Shown one piece after another: positions 45,600 to 58,201 of a stretch of DNA of 64,000 nucleotides. Numbering within the stretch: the stretch's first letter is position 1; each line of letters opens with the position of its first letter. The notes under the pieces are model-generated. The model was not told where the DNA came from, searched no databases, and saw only the letters and a list, made by a program, of their open reading frames with translations. Source of the stretch: Pseudevernia furfuracea. Lineage: Eukaryota > Ascomycota > Lecanoromycetes > Lecanorales > Parmeliaceae. A program made the position numbers and the translations under genes. Location: the NCBI GenBank assembly GCA_022315425.1, contig JAIUPT010000041.1, positions 372,001-436,000 on the forward strand, written 5' to 3'.

Positions 45600-48190
45600 T
45601 ATTTCTTATGAAATTCTTCGACGACGTCTTTGACGTTGTCGAACTCCTCTCTATCGACGTTATATCACGTGAGGTCTTTGTCGAATCCTTTTCAATTAAC
45701 TTGATATTTGAGTCGATCTTAAGACTTCTTGAAAGCGAGAATGTCGTCTACGACTTATTCTTTCAAGTCGTCAATCATTATTGACTCGAGTGAAGAATTC
45801 TTCTAATCTGACAAAGAATCTGTGACGACTAGACTCAGTAATTTGAGGCTGAAAACGTCATGTATTCGCATAATTTTGAGCAGTTTCAGTCTATACGACG
45901 AATCGATCAAGGCTTTGATCTTAAATGAATTATATTTCTTGTCATCAAGTTTCTTAAAAGATCGAGTGCTGATAATGTTTTTGCTGTTGAGAAAGATCAA
46001 ATCCTCTTTCTTAAATTTGACGTTTAGTCTATGCTGATTTACCTGAGCAATCATGACTCTCTGAGCTCTGTTCATATTGTCTCGTATATATTTCAAGACC
46101 TTCTGCATGTTGTTAGCAATGTCTTCGACCTTGACGACGTCTAGACGTTTTCGAGTAATAGCGTAGATCGTGAAGTCCTTGCTGAAGCTCATGCGTGAAT
46201 AAAATCCTTTATTGACATAGAACGAGATGACTTCGATGAAAGACGAGACTTCGTCGTTGTCAGCGAATTTCGTCATGAATATTCACTTAGCTCAGTCGTC
46301 TTATATGTAGTTACAATAGGTTCGCAGATAACGTTCAAGATCTTGATTGCTGCGTTTCGTCTGATCGTCTGTCTGAGAGTGAAATGCGATGAATAGTTTT
46401 GCTGTAATGTCGAGACGTGTGCAGAAAGACTTTCACACAGTGACAATAAACTAAGAACCTCGATTCGATACTATTAATGACGATAGCCCGTGAAGTCGAA
46501 AGACATGATCGACGAGCATTTTCGCAGTGTATTCGACTGAGATGTCTTCGTTAGTGACAGTGCATAAAATATAGTGACGTTTCTTGATCAGTCGATTCAC
46601 TACGACAAAAATGACGTTATGTTCTTTCGATTGTGACAGCCCGACGATAAAATTCATGAATATGTTCTGTTTGTCAGGACCAGTACAGAGTCAAGTCATG
46701 TAGGTGTATTGAATAAGACAACTAGATACAGGACAACTATGTACTGAAAGAGAGGCCATATATGTATGACGGAGTGAACCTGCCAAGACACGCTAAGTCT
46801 AAAAGGGAAGTGTCAAAGGAAGGCTGTGTTAAAGGGATACAGGGACGTCGGGATGCGAGGTACGCTCGTAACACTATTAACGTTTCTGTGGGATTGAAAG
46901 AGACTGAATTAGACCGTGTTCGCGATCTCTAGACGTCTTGAACCTCTGACATTTGTAACAGTTGCGAATATAAGTGATCACGATATTCTTTATATCTCGT
47001 CAGTAGTATTCACGACGAAGCAACTCGTATGTTCGATTAATCCCTAGGTGATCGCAAGCGAATTGATCATGAATCTCGATAATGAGGTCAGTGTACATTT
47101 GCTGAGAAACTCATAGCCTGTTCTTATAATATAGTATATCGTCGTTCATCGAGCATTTGACTAAAGTGATGTTATTTAGTTTCTTCTTATCTTCGACAAT
47201 AGCGTTACGAATCTCAGAGCACTTCTCGTTATTCTTATTGACAATAACTATTCTATAATAAATGAGGTCATCAATTGCATTAATAGCGTATTTCGTGTCG
47301 TCGAGTTTCAAGCGGTTCGAGATCAGAATAATTTGATACTGTTATCGAACCCTTTCGTCGTTGAGACTGCTTGATTTTGATTTAGTTATTCTAATAAGAG
47401 CGTCTGTCTTAACGTTTTGTGAGTCAGACCTGTAGACGATTTTGATATTGTACTCGAACAGCATATTCAAATAGCGGGTCTATCTACGACTGAGGTCTCG
47501 TCCTTCGACGAAATACATTAGACTCTTGTGATCAGTGAAGATCTTGACTGAGACGTCTGTGCATTTCAATTCGGGTCGTCAATGCTCGAGATAACGAATA
47601 ATTGTCAGCAACTTCTTGTCGTAGATTTGATAGTTGTATTCTATCGATGTGAGATTCTTGCTATAGAAGACAATCGAGTGTAAGACTTCTTCGTCGTCAT
47701 ATTGAAAAAGAATCTCATCGTTGACGTAATCGAAAGAGTTAGTCTCGAGTATAACTTCTTTGAACCTGTCAAAATGACGCAGAGCTGGGACCTGAGTGAC
47801 AACTATTTTGAGTTGATTGAATGCTTACTAACATGCAGTAGATCACTCAAAAATGACGTCTTTGCGTGTGAGACGGATCAGTGATTTAACAATCTTTGAG
47901 AAGTTCTTGATAAACCGTCTATAAAAATTGCAAAAGTCAACGAATGACTGAGTTTCCTTGAGGTTGGTCGATGTACTCCAGTCGATCACCGCGTCAACTT
48001 TACTCGGGTTTATTCGTAATTCTTCGATGAATATGAGAAGCCTCAAGAATTTGATCTCTTGGACGTGAAATTCGCACTTGAGAATATCTACTTGTAGATC
48101 GGCCTCTCGTAGTCTCTGAAGAATAAGTCGAACATGTTTGACGTGTTTCTTCTTGATTTTGCTGTAAATAAGAATATCGTTCAGATATGT
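45600..48190 (-). pseudogene. Element E pol 3' part: RNase H, integrase, chromodomain
   Basis: Minus strand, downstream of the RT frame. Pieces: FVDFCNFYRRFIKNFSK (about 47,930), NAIDDLIYYRIVIVNKNNEK (about 47,230), integrase start MNFIVGLSQSKEHNVIFVVV (46,657), C-terminal integrase MTKFADNDEVSSFIEVISF (46,276), chromodomain about 45,780-45,600. Interrupted by a solo LTR at 46,672 and by RIP stops. Confidence 0.8.
46672..46873 (-). repeat. Solo LTR-II (202-bp subtype) inside element E
   Basis: Close to the LTRs of element G. Flanks CTGTT (46,667-46,671) and CTATT (46,874-46,878) are a duplication that now differs by one G-to-A change. Element C has the empty site at about 37,300-37,320. Confidence 0.88.
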
Positions 48191-49294
48191 CTAACAGAAG
48201 TTATTGAGATAGTCGAAAAGAATATTATTCATGTATTGCTGATAGTTGACGAACTCATTGATTAGTTCGAATGACAACACTCGATACTTATATGCCTCAA
48301 GAGAGATGATAAAGATAGTGAAATCTTCGCTATTCGAATGTATTCGAAGTTTGTTGAATGCTGCTATGATATTCAGACGTGTCATGTACTTACAATTCTG
48401 AATTCTAATTAGAACTTCATCTATGAGAGGAATGAGATAGCGATTTCTCTTGATTATTTGATTGAGTCTTCTATAGTCGACACAAAACCGCAGATCATTA
48501 TTTGACTTCTCAGCGAATAGTATAAGGGAGACGAATGGTGCTTGACTGGGGACTATAAAGCCTTTCTTCAAATGCTCGTTCAAATACTTCTTGACCTGTT
48601 TCAACTTTGAGTTCGAAATGAAATAGATGCGGCTGCGAGAAAGTTTTGCCTTGTCAGCCTCGTCTATAAATTTCAATTTGTGATCACATTCTCGATGAGA
48701 AGACAATTCGTCTGTCTTAGACCTATCGAATACGTTCAAGAAGTTATGATATTTCTTCGACAACTTCTTCTTGACGTTCTCGAGGATTAATTTCTTCGTG
48801 TTATTGACTCGAATAGTCGTGTATAATTCATAGCATTTCTTGTATTTGAGTTTCGAATAACATGAGCACGATTCATTGACTGATATTCGCGAGTTTCGAA
48901 CGAACGATGACGATATAGAGTTATGAATCTCGCTTGATGTTATGTTAAACAACTTGTTTGTCTTATTACTTGTCAACATGTGAAACGTAGATACTTCTAT
49001 TTCTACGATATTTAGTGTATCTAATAACGAGATTCGTTGTTTCTTTGCGACTCTTGAACTAGAAGTTCTTCGTGATTTAAAAGACTGCTTAGAGAAGAAT
49101 AATGACTCGGAGACGATCTCGTAGCTCTCGTCTTCGTACGTAGAAGTCGAAGGTCGCTTGAAAGTAGGTGAGGGAGATATTGATGAACTTGATGAACTTG
49201 ATGTAGACAAGAAAGACAAATTCTTCGATAATAACGTTTGATTTCCATCGTGCTCGCAACGACCGAGCACGAATAGAATCTTATTCTTTAACAT
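48191..49294 (-). pseudogene. Element E pol 5' part: protease-RT linker and RT
   Basis: A 367-codon stretch without stops, the longest pol frame left in the nest. It contains FDRSKTDELSSHRECDHKLKF, HLKKGFIVPSQAPF and LRFCVDYRRLNQIIKRNRY, then ends at a Trp/Gln-type stop just before YLNDILIYS. Protease lies upstream (about 49,570, LIDSDCTRVN). Confidence 0.85.
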
Positions 49295-49729
49295 ATTCAG
49301 TAAGACTTTATACTTGTTTATTCATGATTTACTTAATATCAAGTCGTGTTATATAAGAGCGATTAACATGAGACATATTTCTTCTTTATGATTATTGACG
49401 TTTAGTTTAAAAAGAAGATAGTATGTAATAGATCTTTTAAACAGTTTTTCATTATAGTCTCGCAATGACTTGAATACAGACAGTGAGACTACTTCGAGTT
49501 TCAATTCTTTATATGCTTGGGTCACGCGAGACTTATTAAGAACGATGTTGACCCTCGTGCAGTCGCTGTCGATCAGGGTGTTCTTGAAAACGCATTTCTT
49601 GTTCTGTGAGAATAGTGTAGTCACTGTTCGAAATGAACGACGTGTTAATGAATCGTTGAGAGTATTCACTAGGCACACTTCGTCGTTGTCTCTTTTCGTG
49701 TCTTTGAAAGAGACTAGGCGTTTCTCGAG

Positions 49730-51071
49730 TCGAAAGAGTTAGCATCGTGATACTTCTCATCGTCGTCAATGAGATTCTTAGTGTCGTAAGCGTTCATGAC
49801 GTGTACTCTAACGTTTAGTGCGATCTTTTTTTCGATCTGAGTCTGCTTATTTGAGCAGTTTCTCTTCTGATGATCTAAACGTTCACATTAAAAGCATATA
49901 TACTCTTTCTTCACCACAGAGACGAAAGATGTCTTACTTGCAGAGATAATCGATATAGTCGATATAGTAACGAAAGTAACACGTCTTGCTGAAACGATAT
50001 AGATTAAAGAAAGGTCGAAGCGAGACGTATAGATCTTCTTTGAAATCTCAATCTGTTTGTCAAGATTCTTGACACGCATAACGTTGTTCGTCTTGATTAG
50101 ATAGTCTCTTATTGCTGTGAGGGAGATAAACTATTTATTGAGATCGCTGACATCGCTGAATTTGATGTAAAGTTTAGAATTTAACTTCTTTGAGAGATCA
50201 TGTATTAGGTGAGTCTCATTGTAAGCGAGTTCTTCGTCTAACAGCTTGAAATCTGAGTAGAAATCGCGAAAAGTCTGCGCTGGGTCCTGCCTCAGAGAGT
50301 CGTATTCTCGCATTACGTTTTCGATACGATTAATGTTCTTATAGACGTCAGCGAGGTCATTTATGACGTCTTTGACGATCAAATAGAAATTAAATAACTC
50401 GAATTGACGACGTAGTGTCACTATCTTGACTATCTTATCTTCGACTCGATTGACTATATAGATAATTCGTGACCGCTTCGTTGAATAGTGATTCGCATTA
50501 ACTATAAGTTTGTTCAGCATAGCGTTGAATCAGGCGTCTCAAGTAGGGTCGTCGTCATTTGTAAACATCGCTGAATCTAATATGCGAGTGATTTTGTTCT
50601 TCTTGCGTGTTACAGAGAGAACTTCAACGAGGGAGAAAGGTTCAGACTCAGCTTACTTAATAGTCGAATAAGAGACATTGAGTTGTTGCTGTGATGCGTC
50701 TAAATACTTTCTCTTATAGTCGCGAATAATGTTATGACACTCCATGAGATTGTTTTCGAGTTGAACATTATCAGCCTTAAGAAGATTTCGTTTCTGTTTT
50801 AAGTCGATCTTCTTCTAACTTATGATATTATACTTGACGACTACATGAAGACATTGATCTCGTTGAAAGCGAAGATCTTCTAACATTTTCATAACTTCGA
50901 TTGGTCGATTTTGAGTTCATAGTTGCAACTAATCGATACTGAATATTTGTCAGACGTCTATAATGTCGACGTCATCATCTCGCTGAGACATCACTGAGAT
51001 GCGTCTGTTCTTGTATTGTTTTCTCATCTCGTTGAGAGCGTCGAGATCTTGAATAACGTTCTTTGTCATGT
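49730..51071 (-). pseudogene. Element E gag (different N-terminal type)
   Basis: Starts at ATG 51,071 (MTKNVIQDLDALNEMRKQYK) and can be read through RIP stops to the gag/pol junction near 49,730. Core LADVYKNINRIENVMREYDS at about 50,350; the zinc knuckle CF-stop-CERLDHQKRNC is at about 49,880. The region after the capsid core resembles element C closely; the N-terminal half is much more different. Confidence 0.75.
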
Positions 51072-51788
51072 TGAAAGATTTCGCTGAGAAGAGAAGAAGA
51101 GAGCGATCAAGTTACTTCGTGAAGTAAGATAACAGTCAGATAGAAAGTGTTAGAGAGAATTAAAGTGTTTTTATTCTTATTTCGATATTAAAAGAAAAAA
51201 TGTCAAGAAGCTACGAGGATTCGAGTTTCTTTATTTCTCGTGTAACTTTTTTATTTGCTAATCGTTTGACATCTAGCAAAGAATGTGAATGCTTTAAAGT
51301 GTGTTCTTTATGAAGATGTTATTCTAAAGGGGTGATCTGTTGACAAATTCAGATGTGAAGCTCAGACGGAACAGAATCTGCGAGCAGAGAAGGAGTATCA
51401 ATCTCAGAGAAGATTTTCTTGCGAAGGATACTGTGAAGACGTTTGTTAACCGAATTGAACGCTCTTTAAACCCCTTATGTTAAAACGTTTTGTTCTTGAA
51501 ATAAGACGTTTAGAACTCGATTTGAATGTGTGATTGAAAAATGTTTTGTGATGATTGATTTTGATGATTTCTTTATGATTCGCTAATCTTACGAATGTTT
51601 CAGCTATTCTTTATTCTCTGACTGTTCACGAGATCGTTTTTCGCCTTGAAAACGATTTGTCTATATAATAGACTAACTCAGAAATACGATGTCTTATTAA
51701 TACTAAGTTCTTGACAAAGCTTCTGTTAGTCAACTTTTCTTTGAATTCGATTGCTGTCACGAATAAAGTGAGAGTGATCTAGTTGTAA

Positions 51789-51994
51789 TATTAGAATTAG
51801 TATAGAGTCATATCATGTAGGTGTTTTAAATAAGACAACTAGATACAGAACAACTATGTACTGGGAGGGAGGGTCATATATGTATGACTGAGTGAACCTG
51901 CCAAGGCACGCTAAGTCTAAAAGGGATAGTGTGTCAACAAAGAAATGCTAACACAGGCAGGTGTCATCAAGGGATGCGAGATACGCTCGTAACA
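51789..51994 (-). repeat. LTR-II, 5' LTR of element E
   Basis: 206 bp; plus-strand ends tattagaatt...gctcgtaaca. Adjoins degraded copia sequence at 51,995. Confidence 0.9.
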
Positions 51995-52849
51995 TTATCT
52001 TCTAAATAGCGTTAACGAGATCGAATTTCGACTCAAAGTTATAATGTTAAGAGTTCTTATAATCGACGATAATAAGTTTATAATATATTCGTTCTAACTG
52101 TAGAGTTACGTTATACTTGATATAAATAATTATTCGTTGAGCTTATATCTTGATATCGCTTTAATTTTTATTTAGAAGTATCTTTTAAGAAGAAGCGAAG
52201 ACACGCTTCGATCTCGAAGTATAGATTACGTCGATATTTAAATCTAAGTGTATATTCAGAGCGTTCTAAGATATCTAATTATTGTTATCTTTCGAAAATT
52301 CTTCTTTCGATGCTGTTATTTCTCTTATATCTTCGAAATCTTCGATAACATTTGAAGTAATATTAAGAACGTTTTATATATGCTGTAAGTTAAAGTCTTC
52401 TTGAGAATCTTTATCGACGTCGTATAATATATAATAATGCTTAGAAGTATCACTCTTTATATCAAGTATATTATCGTTATCATTAATAATATCAGCTAGT
52501 TAATAACTCGTGTCTTATACGATTAAAGTTATTAAACGAGTCTCGTTAAAATCGACGTGTAACGATCTTTTAACTTTTCTGCTAACTGAATTTCATATTT
52601 TAAATATGAATATATCATTATAATTTATTAAGTAGTATTTCTTGTTACGCTCGTCGAGTTTCTTACGTTTTTTCTTAAGTATATGAATTTAGATCACGTA
52701 GTTAATTATTCTCATATGCTCGAGAAATAATTATTCGTTAATTCACATCTTATATGAAATCATATCGTGTATCTTGATTATTGAACTTCGATTCTTCTGA
52801 TAGATCTTAATGTGAAGAAGTTCGAATCAGAGATAACGTGTTAACTTCG

Positions 52850-53170
52850 AATCGAATAATATAGCTTTCACGTCGTTCATAACGACGCGATTTTGAACTT
52901 CGTTAAGTTTATTTTGCTTTAATATATAAATCACGATAAGCTTCGTTATAACTTCAAAGTTCTTAAATAAGATCTTAAAGTCGTCGTTAATGAACTTAGT
53001 ATTATTGTTGATATATATTATCTTAAGTTTATATTTTAATTCGTTAAAAACATATAGTATTTAATTTTATTAATCGACGATACGTTAAATAATTCTCTTA
53101 AATCGATATGAATTTTATCGAGTTTTTCGAGTATCTCTCGCTATTATCTTCTTAAGATCTTACGAGACGA
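52850..53170 (-). pseudogene. Ty1/copia integrase remnant
   Basis: Minus reading: KYYMFLTN, then TKFINDDFKILFKNFEVIT and YILKQNKLNEVQNRVVM. It matches the copia integrase core (DNGTEF...YTPEQNGVAER). Several catalytic and Trp codons are altered by RIP. Confidence 0.75.
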
Positions 53171-54424
53171 CTTTATCTTAAAACACGTTTCGCAAATAAG
53201 CTTAACTCGAGATTTTTATGTTAAGATAATACTCTTATTTATATTAATGAGTCTCTTAAAATCTATCTCGTTTAAATATCTTATTCGACGATGTCACAGT
53301 TCGACTGCGTCTTCGTTAAATATTAAAATAATAAATAATGCTCTTATATTCTTCTGAATCAGAGCGACAATCTTGATCGTAGACTAAGACACATTTAGTA
53401 TATAAATATTTCGAGTCTTTGATATACTTTTTATAAGTATATTATTTTTTAAAATATAATAATTATTATCGAGAAAGACGATTTTAAATCTCTTCTTAAT
53501 GATCTAACTAATTAAAAATAACTCGTATATAAAGTCTAATATATATAACACGTTCTTAACACGAACTATGTTACTAATTTTATTCTTTAATAGTTATTTC
53601 ATTTCGACTATATCACGTTCTTAAATTTAAATAGTGACTTCGTTAACAATAATTACTTCTTCACGATACGGTCGATACTCGATAAACTCGTTTTTATCGA
53701 AGAATATATAATTAATATATTTTAAATCGATTATTTAGTCTCGTAACGTCGTGAAATCACTATTTAACGCTATAAAGTATACATAAAAATATAAGAACTT
53801 CTTATATAAAAGTTAATTAATTATTTCAAAATCGATAACTTCGAGCTGAGAGATAAGCTTTTTCTCTATTTTTCGACTTATCTCGTTATAAAAGTTTGAC
53901 GTAAATTAAAGCTAAGACGTAAAGTGCGCGCTTAATGTCTTTGTTATGATTTCTTTCTTATAATATTCGATATCGAGAAGTGCTTTCGAAGAGAAAAGTA
54001 GTCGTATACTTACGTATTTAATAAAGTTTAATATATGCGTAAGCTGAATCATCGATTCTTCTTGCGATATCTTTAATGTAGATTCTCTCTCTTATTTTTC
54101 TAGTAATTAAAATAAAGATTAATCGAGAGTCTCTATAATCGATTTCTTCGATATTTTCTCGTTATAGAATTTTAATATAGTCGCGTTAAACGAGAAGTCT
54201 CAGATCTTATTCTCTTCGTCTATTACGATCTCTTAATTAATAATCAAGTGAATTATTGTCGAAATATAAGTACTGTGATTATCTTCGAAATCGTCTAATC
54301 GTTCACGTTCTTTGACGATATTCGTCTTGATCTTAGTCTTCTTAAAGACGTCACGAAATCTATTTAATATACGATTCTCATAAAGGATTCAGCAGTCGTA
54401 TAATTAATATAATCTTTTATTATT

Positions 54425-54618
54425 TGTTACGAGCGTACTCTGCATCTCTTGACACCTCGTACCTTTGACACCTACGCTAGCCCTATCAGGCTTAGCGTGT
54501 CTTGGCAGGTTCACTCCGTCTTACATATATGGCCTCCCTCCCAGTCCATAGTTGCTCTTTAACTTGTTATCTTCGTTATATACTACACTACGATTATCAT
54601 CACAGTACGATTCTTACA
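54425..54618 (+). repeat. Solo LTR-I in the copia element
   Basis: 194 bp, flanked by a perfect TTATT duplication (54,420-54,424 and 54,619-54,623). Confidence 0.92.
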
Positions 54619-54985
54619 TTATTATTCTTATTAAAATAACACTTGAGATACTCAGAAGGGTCGTTATCGCTCTTATAATTGATATTATTCGAGTTCTTTG
54701 AAATTAACTGAGTGATGTTATTATTTCTACTCTCGCGATCTCTCGTTAAGTCTCGATTACGATTATTATTATCTTTATTAGAGATCTTCTTCTCGTTCTT
54801 CTTCTGTTTGAAACGCTTTATGACGACGATTATAACTTATTCTTTAATGTCTCTTTTCAAAAGACGCTCTTTCTCATAAAGAAGTGTGATAATTTTATTA
54901 AATGTTAGGGACTTGACATAGAGCTGGACTAGCGATGTGGTGTCATGTATAAATAGAATATTAACTATGTAGAGTAATTACAAGA

Positions 54986-55179
54986 TGTTACGAGCGTATC
55001 CTGCATCCCTTGACACCTCGTACCTTTGACACCTACGCTAGCCCTATCAGACTTAGCGTGTCTTGGCAGGTTCACTCCGCCATACATATATAGTCTCTCT
55101 CCCAGTCCATAGTTGCTTCTTAGCTTGTTATCTTCGTTACATACTACACTACGGTTATTACCACAGTACGGTTCTTACA
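54986..55179 (+). repeat. LTR-I, 5' LTR of element B
   Basis: 194 bp. Differs from the 3' LTR at about eight sites by eye, always A:T here and G:C there. TATA-like catacatatatag at 55,081. Confidence 0.93.
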
Positions 55180-55191
55180 CTATAACAAGCT
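55122..55191 (+). promoter_or_regulatory. Self-primer pair of element B
   Basis: agcttgttat in the LTR (55,122-55,131) and ataacaagct (55,182-55,191), 2 nt after the LTR end, are exact reverse complements over 10 nt, mismatched on both sides. Confidence 0.75.
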
Positions 55192-56287
55192 CATTTCAAA
55201 CCCTCGGGGCCTGTCTTCATACATGCTTCAATCATTTGTCTTAGGAAGGCAGTAGACTGTTCAGTCGACCAGGCCTTCAAGCCACGAGAATCCCGTGCCT
55301 CAACCAGAAGAAAAATCATTCTTTCAGCATCTCAGAACACCTTTATTCTTCGTGGCAACTCAAGCGAACAAGAACTCAGCTTGTTATATTCTTTTCAAGA
55401 ATTCTTCTCCGCCCGCAACTTCAGAAATTTTATCGCCTTCGGATTTCACATCACAATCACTCAAGAAATCACTCAAGAAACCACTCTACGAAAGAACATC
55501 ATTTCACATATTCTTATCCTTGTCTTGATTAAGCACGTCAGGAGAAAGAAAGTGCTACTCGATTCTTAACATCGAAATCTAGAATATTCTCAACATCACC
55601 CTTCTCAACATCAAAGAACTCAATCTCAGCGACAGAAAATCACATATCAAACTCGTCTGTCGTCTTCACATTTCAGATTCTTACTCTTGTCTTGATCAAG
55701 CACGTCAGAAGAAAGAAAGTGCTCCGCTCCGTTTCGATTTCAAAAAACCAACCACCATCAAAAATTTCACAACCACACATCCAACCCAGGCTCTGAACGT
55801 CTCACATTCAAGACAAAACGTTCTAATATATAGAGTCTTCACGGCGCCCAATTCGGTCAAAAGACGCCTTCACAGCAACCTTCAAAAGAATATCTTCTCT
55901 GAACTAATACTCTTTCTCCTCTCGCAAATTCAGTCCTGTAACAAGAATTACCTCCCAACACCAAAACTTCTACCCCAATTTCTACGAAACTCCCTCCCTC
56001 TCACATCTCTCCCCCTCACCAGTCGATCTCTTAACTAAGTAATCGATTAATTATAAAGTCCTACGAAGAACGACTCGCTATATTCTCTTCTTGATTACAT
56101 ACCTTTTCATTTCCGCAATCAAAAGAATTTGCCGCGACTATATTCGTCTATATCTCTATAAAAGAATATCATGATAATATACAATGCAATGATTGTGCAA
56201 TCAATCTTGACAGCTGAAAAGAAGACGATAACGCACTCATACAACATCTACGTCGATCGCCCAAATATACCTCTGTTATAAAAATAA

Positions 56288-57540
56288 GACGAGACTGAGT
56301 GAAAACGATTCTCGACGCTCTCAAATTAAGTATTTAAGTCGAGAAAGCTCAAGAAGCTACTAAGAAAGAAGCTCGCAAAGCTACTGATAAAGAAGCTCAA
56401 GAAGCTCAACAAGCTACTCAGAAAGAAGCTCAAAGACCTACTCCCACACCTCGAGACCTAGCCTTCTTTGATCCTTCGCTGCAGTATAACTTTTCGAAAC
56501 TCCGTCTATATCATGATATCAACAAGTTCGTCGAGCATATTTTACAGTGTGCGGACCAGTATCGCGAGATTGATGTCACGGGACTACTTTCGAAATGTCT
56601 TCGTGACCAGACATTTACATGAAGTCAAAGCATTCAAGAAACTCTGAAAGATGTGACCCTCGCCAAGTACATGGAGGTGCTGACAGCCAAATTCGGAAGA
56701 GAAACTCCAAAGTCAGCTTCCCAAACAACTCCGCAAGAGACTTCAAAACTAGCTCCGCAAATGCCTCAAGAGTATCACAAATGCACAGTTTGCTCAGCTG
56801 CATTCTCCTCCATCAGCCGACTATTAAGTCATAGCCAAATGATCACCTGCAACAAGGCCTCGTGCAAGCACTGCGAGGGAACCTTCGAGTCAAAGAATCA
56901 GCTGCATGAGCACCTTCGAAACGAATGTCAAAACTCGACTTCTCAAGGCAAGAGCAAAGCGCCTCATAAATCTAGCCTGTCACCACTCATCACCGCTGAG
57001 AGCACTACTCCTTCTGCTGAGTGCGCTACTTCTTCACCACCCTCAGCCTTACCTGAGTACCGAGCAGTCTCACCTTCACCGCCTACATACGAGACTGCAT
57101 CAAAAAACTACCTTACAGTGACTGACCTCTACATGCGATATGCACCTCTCAAGTCAGCCGTATCCTCAAGGATTCGCCATCCTCCCATTACTTGTTCCAG
57201 GACCGTTCTTCCCACACTCACAGTCAAGGATTTGTATGAGAAGTTTCATGGGAAAGAGAATCCAGTCATTTCTGCAGTCAAATGGACCCCTGCCCATGGG
57301 CGCCAAATCGGGTTTAGCGCAGTCAAACCAGCATGCGTTACAAAGACCCCGGCAATCGACTCAAATTTGGTCCCTCACAAGGGCGCCAAGACTCGTTTTT
57401 TCACTCAGGCAAAAACGAGTGCTCAGCGACTGAATTCTCAACAACAACCCCATATGACAACTACCTTCTTCGCCTCGCCCCGAGCTATAGCCTATGACTG
57501 TCGACGACGCCATAGCCGAAGACCCGAAGCATGTTGTTGA
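56288..57540 (+). pseudogene. Gag-like C2H2 ORF of element B, RIP-damaged
   Basis: Homologue of the element A ORF. The start codon position reads ATA, and early Trp/Gln codons are stops (RRD-stop-VKTI; FT-stop-SQSI at about 56,620). From 56,653 to 57,540 the frame is open: TLAKYMEVLTAKFG, fingers HKCTVCSAAFSSISRLLSH and CKHCEGTFESKNQLHEHL, a Ser/Pro-rich linker, and the basic end CRRRHSRRPEACC. It has an insert (ENPVISAVKWTPAHG) absent from A. Confidence 0.85.
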
Positions 57541-58007
57541 TGACGTCGTCGTTCTCGTCGCCCTCGATGGATTTGACCTCATGGAGAAGACTACGCCAAA
57601 ACCATTTGATATTGAATTAAGGTTTAAGGTTCGGGCGGTTCGGAAGGCCTCAGCCAATCACAGGCCTTCATTTCTGGATTTCTCCTCCGGCCACAAATCC
57701 AATATCAGCTGCCCACCCTACACCGAAAACCATTCTTGGCCACCATTTCTTCAATTCTTCACCAATGGAGGCCATTGCAGGACCCCTGTGACCGCGTGAC
57801 GTCATGCTAGCGACATGGCATCGCCAGGACGTCACCGAATTGAGATCAACATCACCGCCGCAAGGAGAAAGCGAGCGCTAGGGCCAAAAATTCTTTGTTT
57901 TTTATGATTTTTCAGCGACCAAGCATGCATGGCGTTTGTTTTTTTTTCTTCTTCTTTTCTTCTTTTCTACAGCACTGGGGACCAGCGCTTCTCCGGGGGG
58001 GGGGTAG

Positions 58008-58201
58008 TGTTACGAGCGTACCCTGCATCCCTTGACACCTCGTACCTTTGACACCTACGCTAGCCCTATCAGGCTTAGCGTGTCTTGGCAGGTTCACTCC
58101 GCCATACATATATGGCCTCCCTCCCAGTCCATAGTTGCTCCTTAGCTTGTTATCTTCGTTACATACTACACTACGGTTATCACCACAGTACGGTCCTTAC
58201 A
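58008..58201 (+). repeat. LTR-I, 3' LTR of element B
   Basis: 194 bp, nearly free of RIP; the best guide to the LTR-I consensus. Confidence 0.94.

Larger units (their letters stand above)
44761..51994 (-). mobile_element. Element E: second full-length chromodomain Ty3/gypsy element
   Basis: Minus-strand relative of element C, 7,234 bp including a 202-bp solo LTR at 46,672-46,873. LTRs are 44,761-44,966 (3') and 51,789-51,994 (5'). Primer motif atctagttgt (plus strand, about 51,777-51,786) sits 2 nt from the 5' LTR; the LTR holds acaactagat. Domain order and pol sequence follow C closely, but the N-terminal half of gag is a different type. No target-site duplication: the flanks read agtat and ttatc. 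Stops from RIP are common but fewer than in D. Confidence 0.9.
54986..58201 (+). mobile_element. Element B: non-autonomous LTR element with C2H2 gag-like ORF
   Basis: 3,216 bp, LTRs of 194 bp (54,986-55,179 and 58,008-58,201), perfect duplication CAAGA (54,981-54,985 and 58,202-58,206). A G-run polypurine tract at about 57,995-58,004 precedes the 3' LTR. Same family as element A. The leader includes repeated blocks (for example tcttgatcaagcacgtcaga at about 55,691 and a near-copy at 55,531), and its 3' region matches element C. No pol. Confidence 0.93.

Noticed and set aside
55180..55200. Classical tRNA primer-binding site after the LTR
   Set aside because: No TGG complementary to a tRNA CCA end. 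The LTR-complement explanation fits better; a half-tRNA primer cannot be fully excluded.
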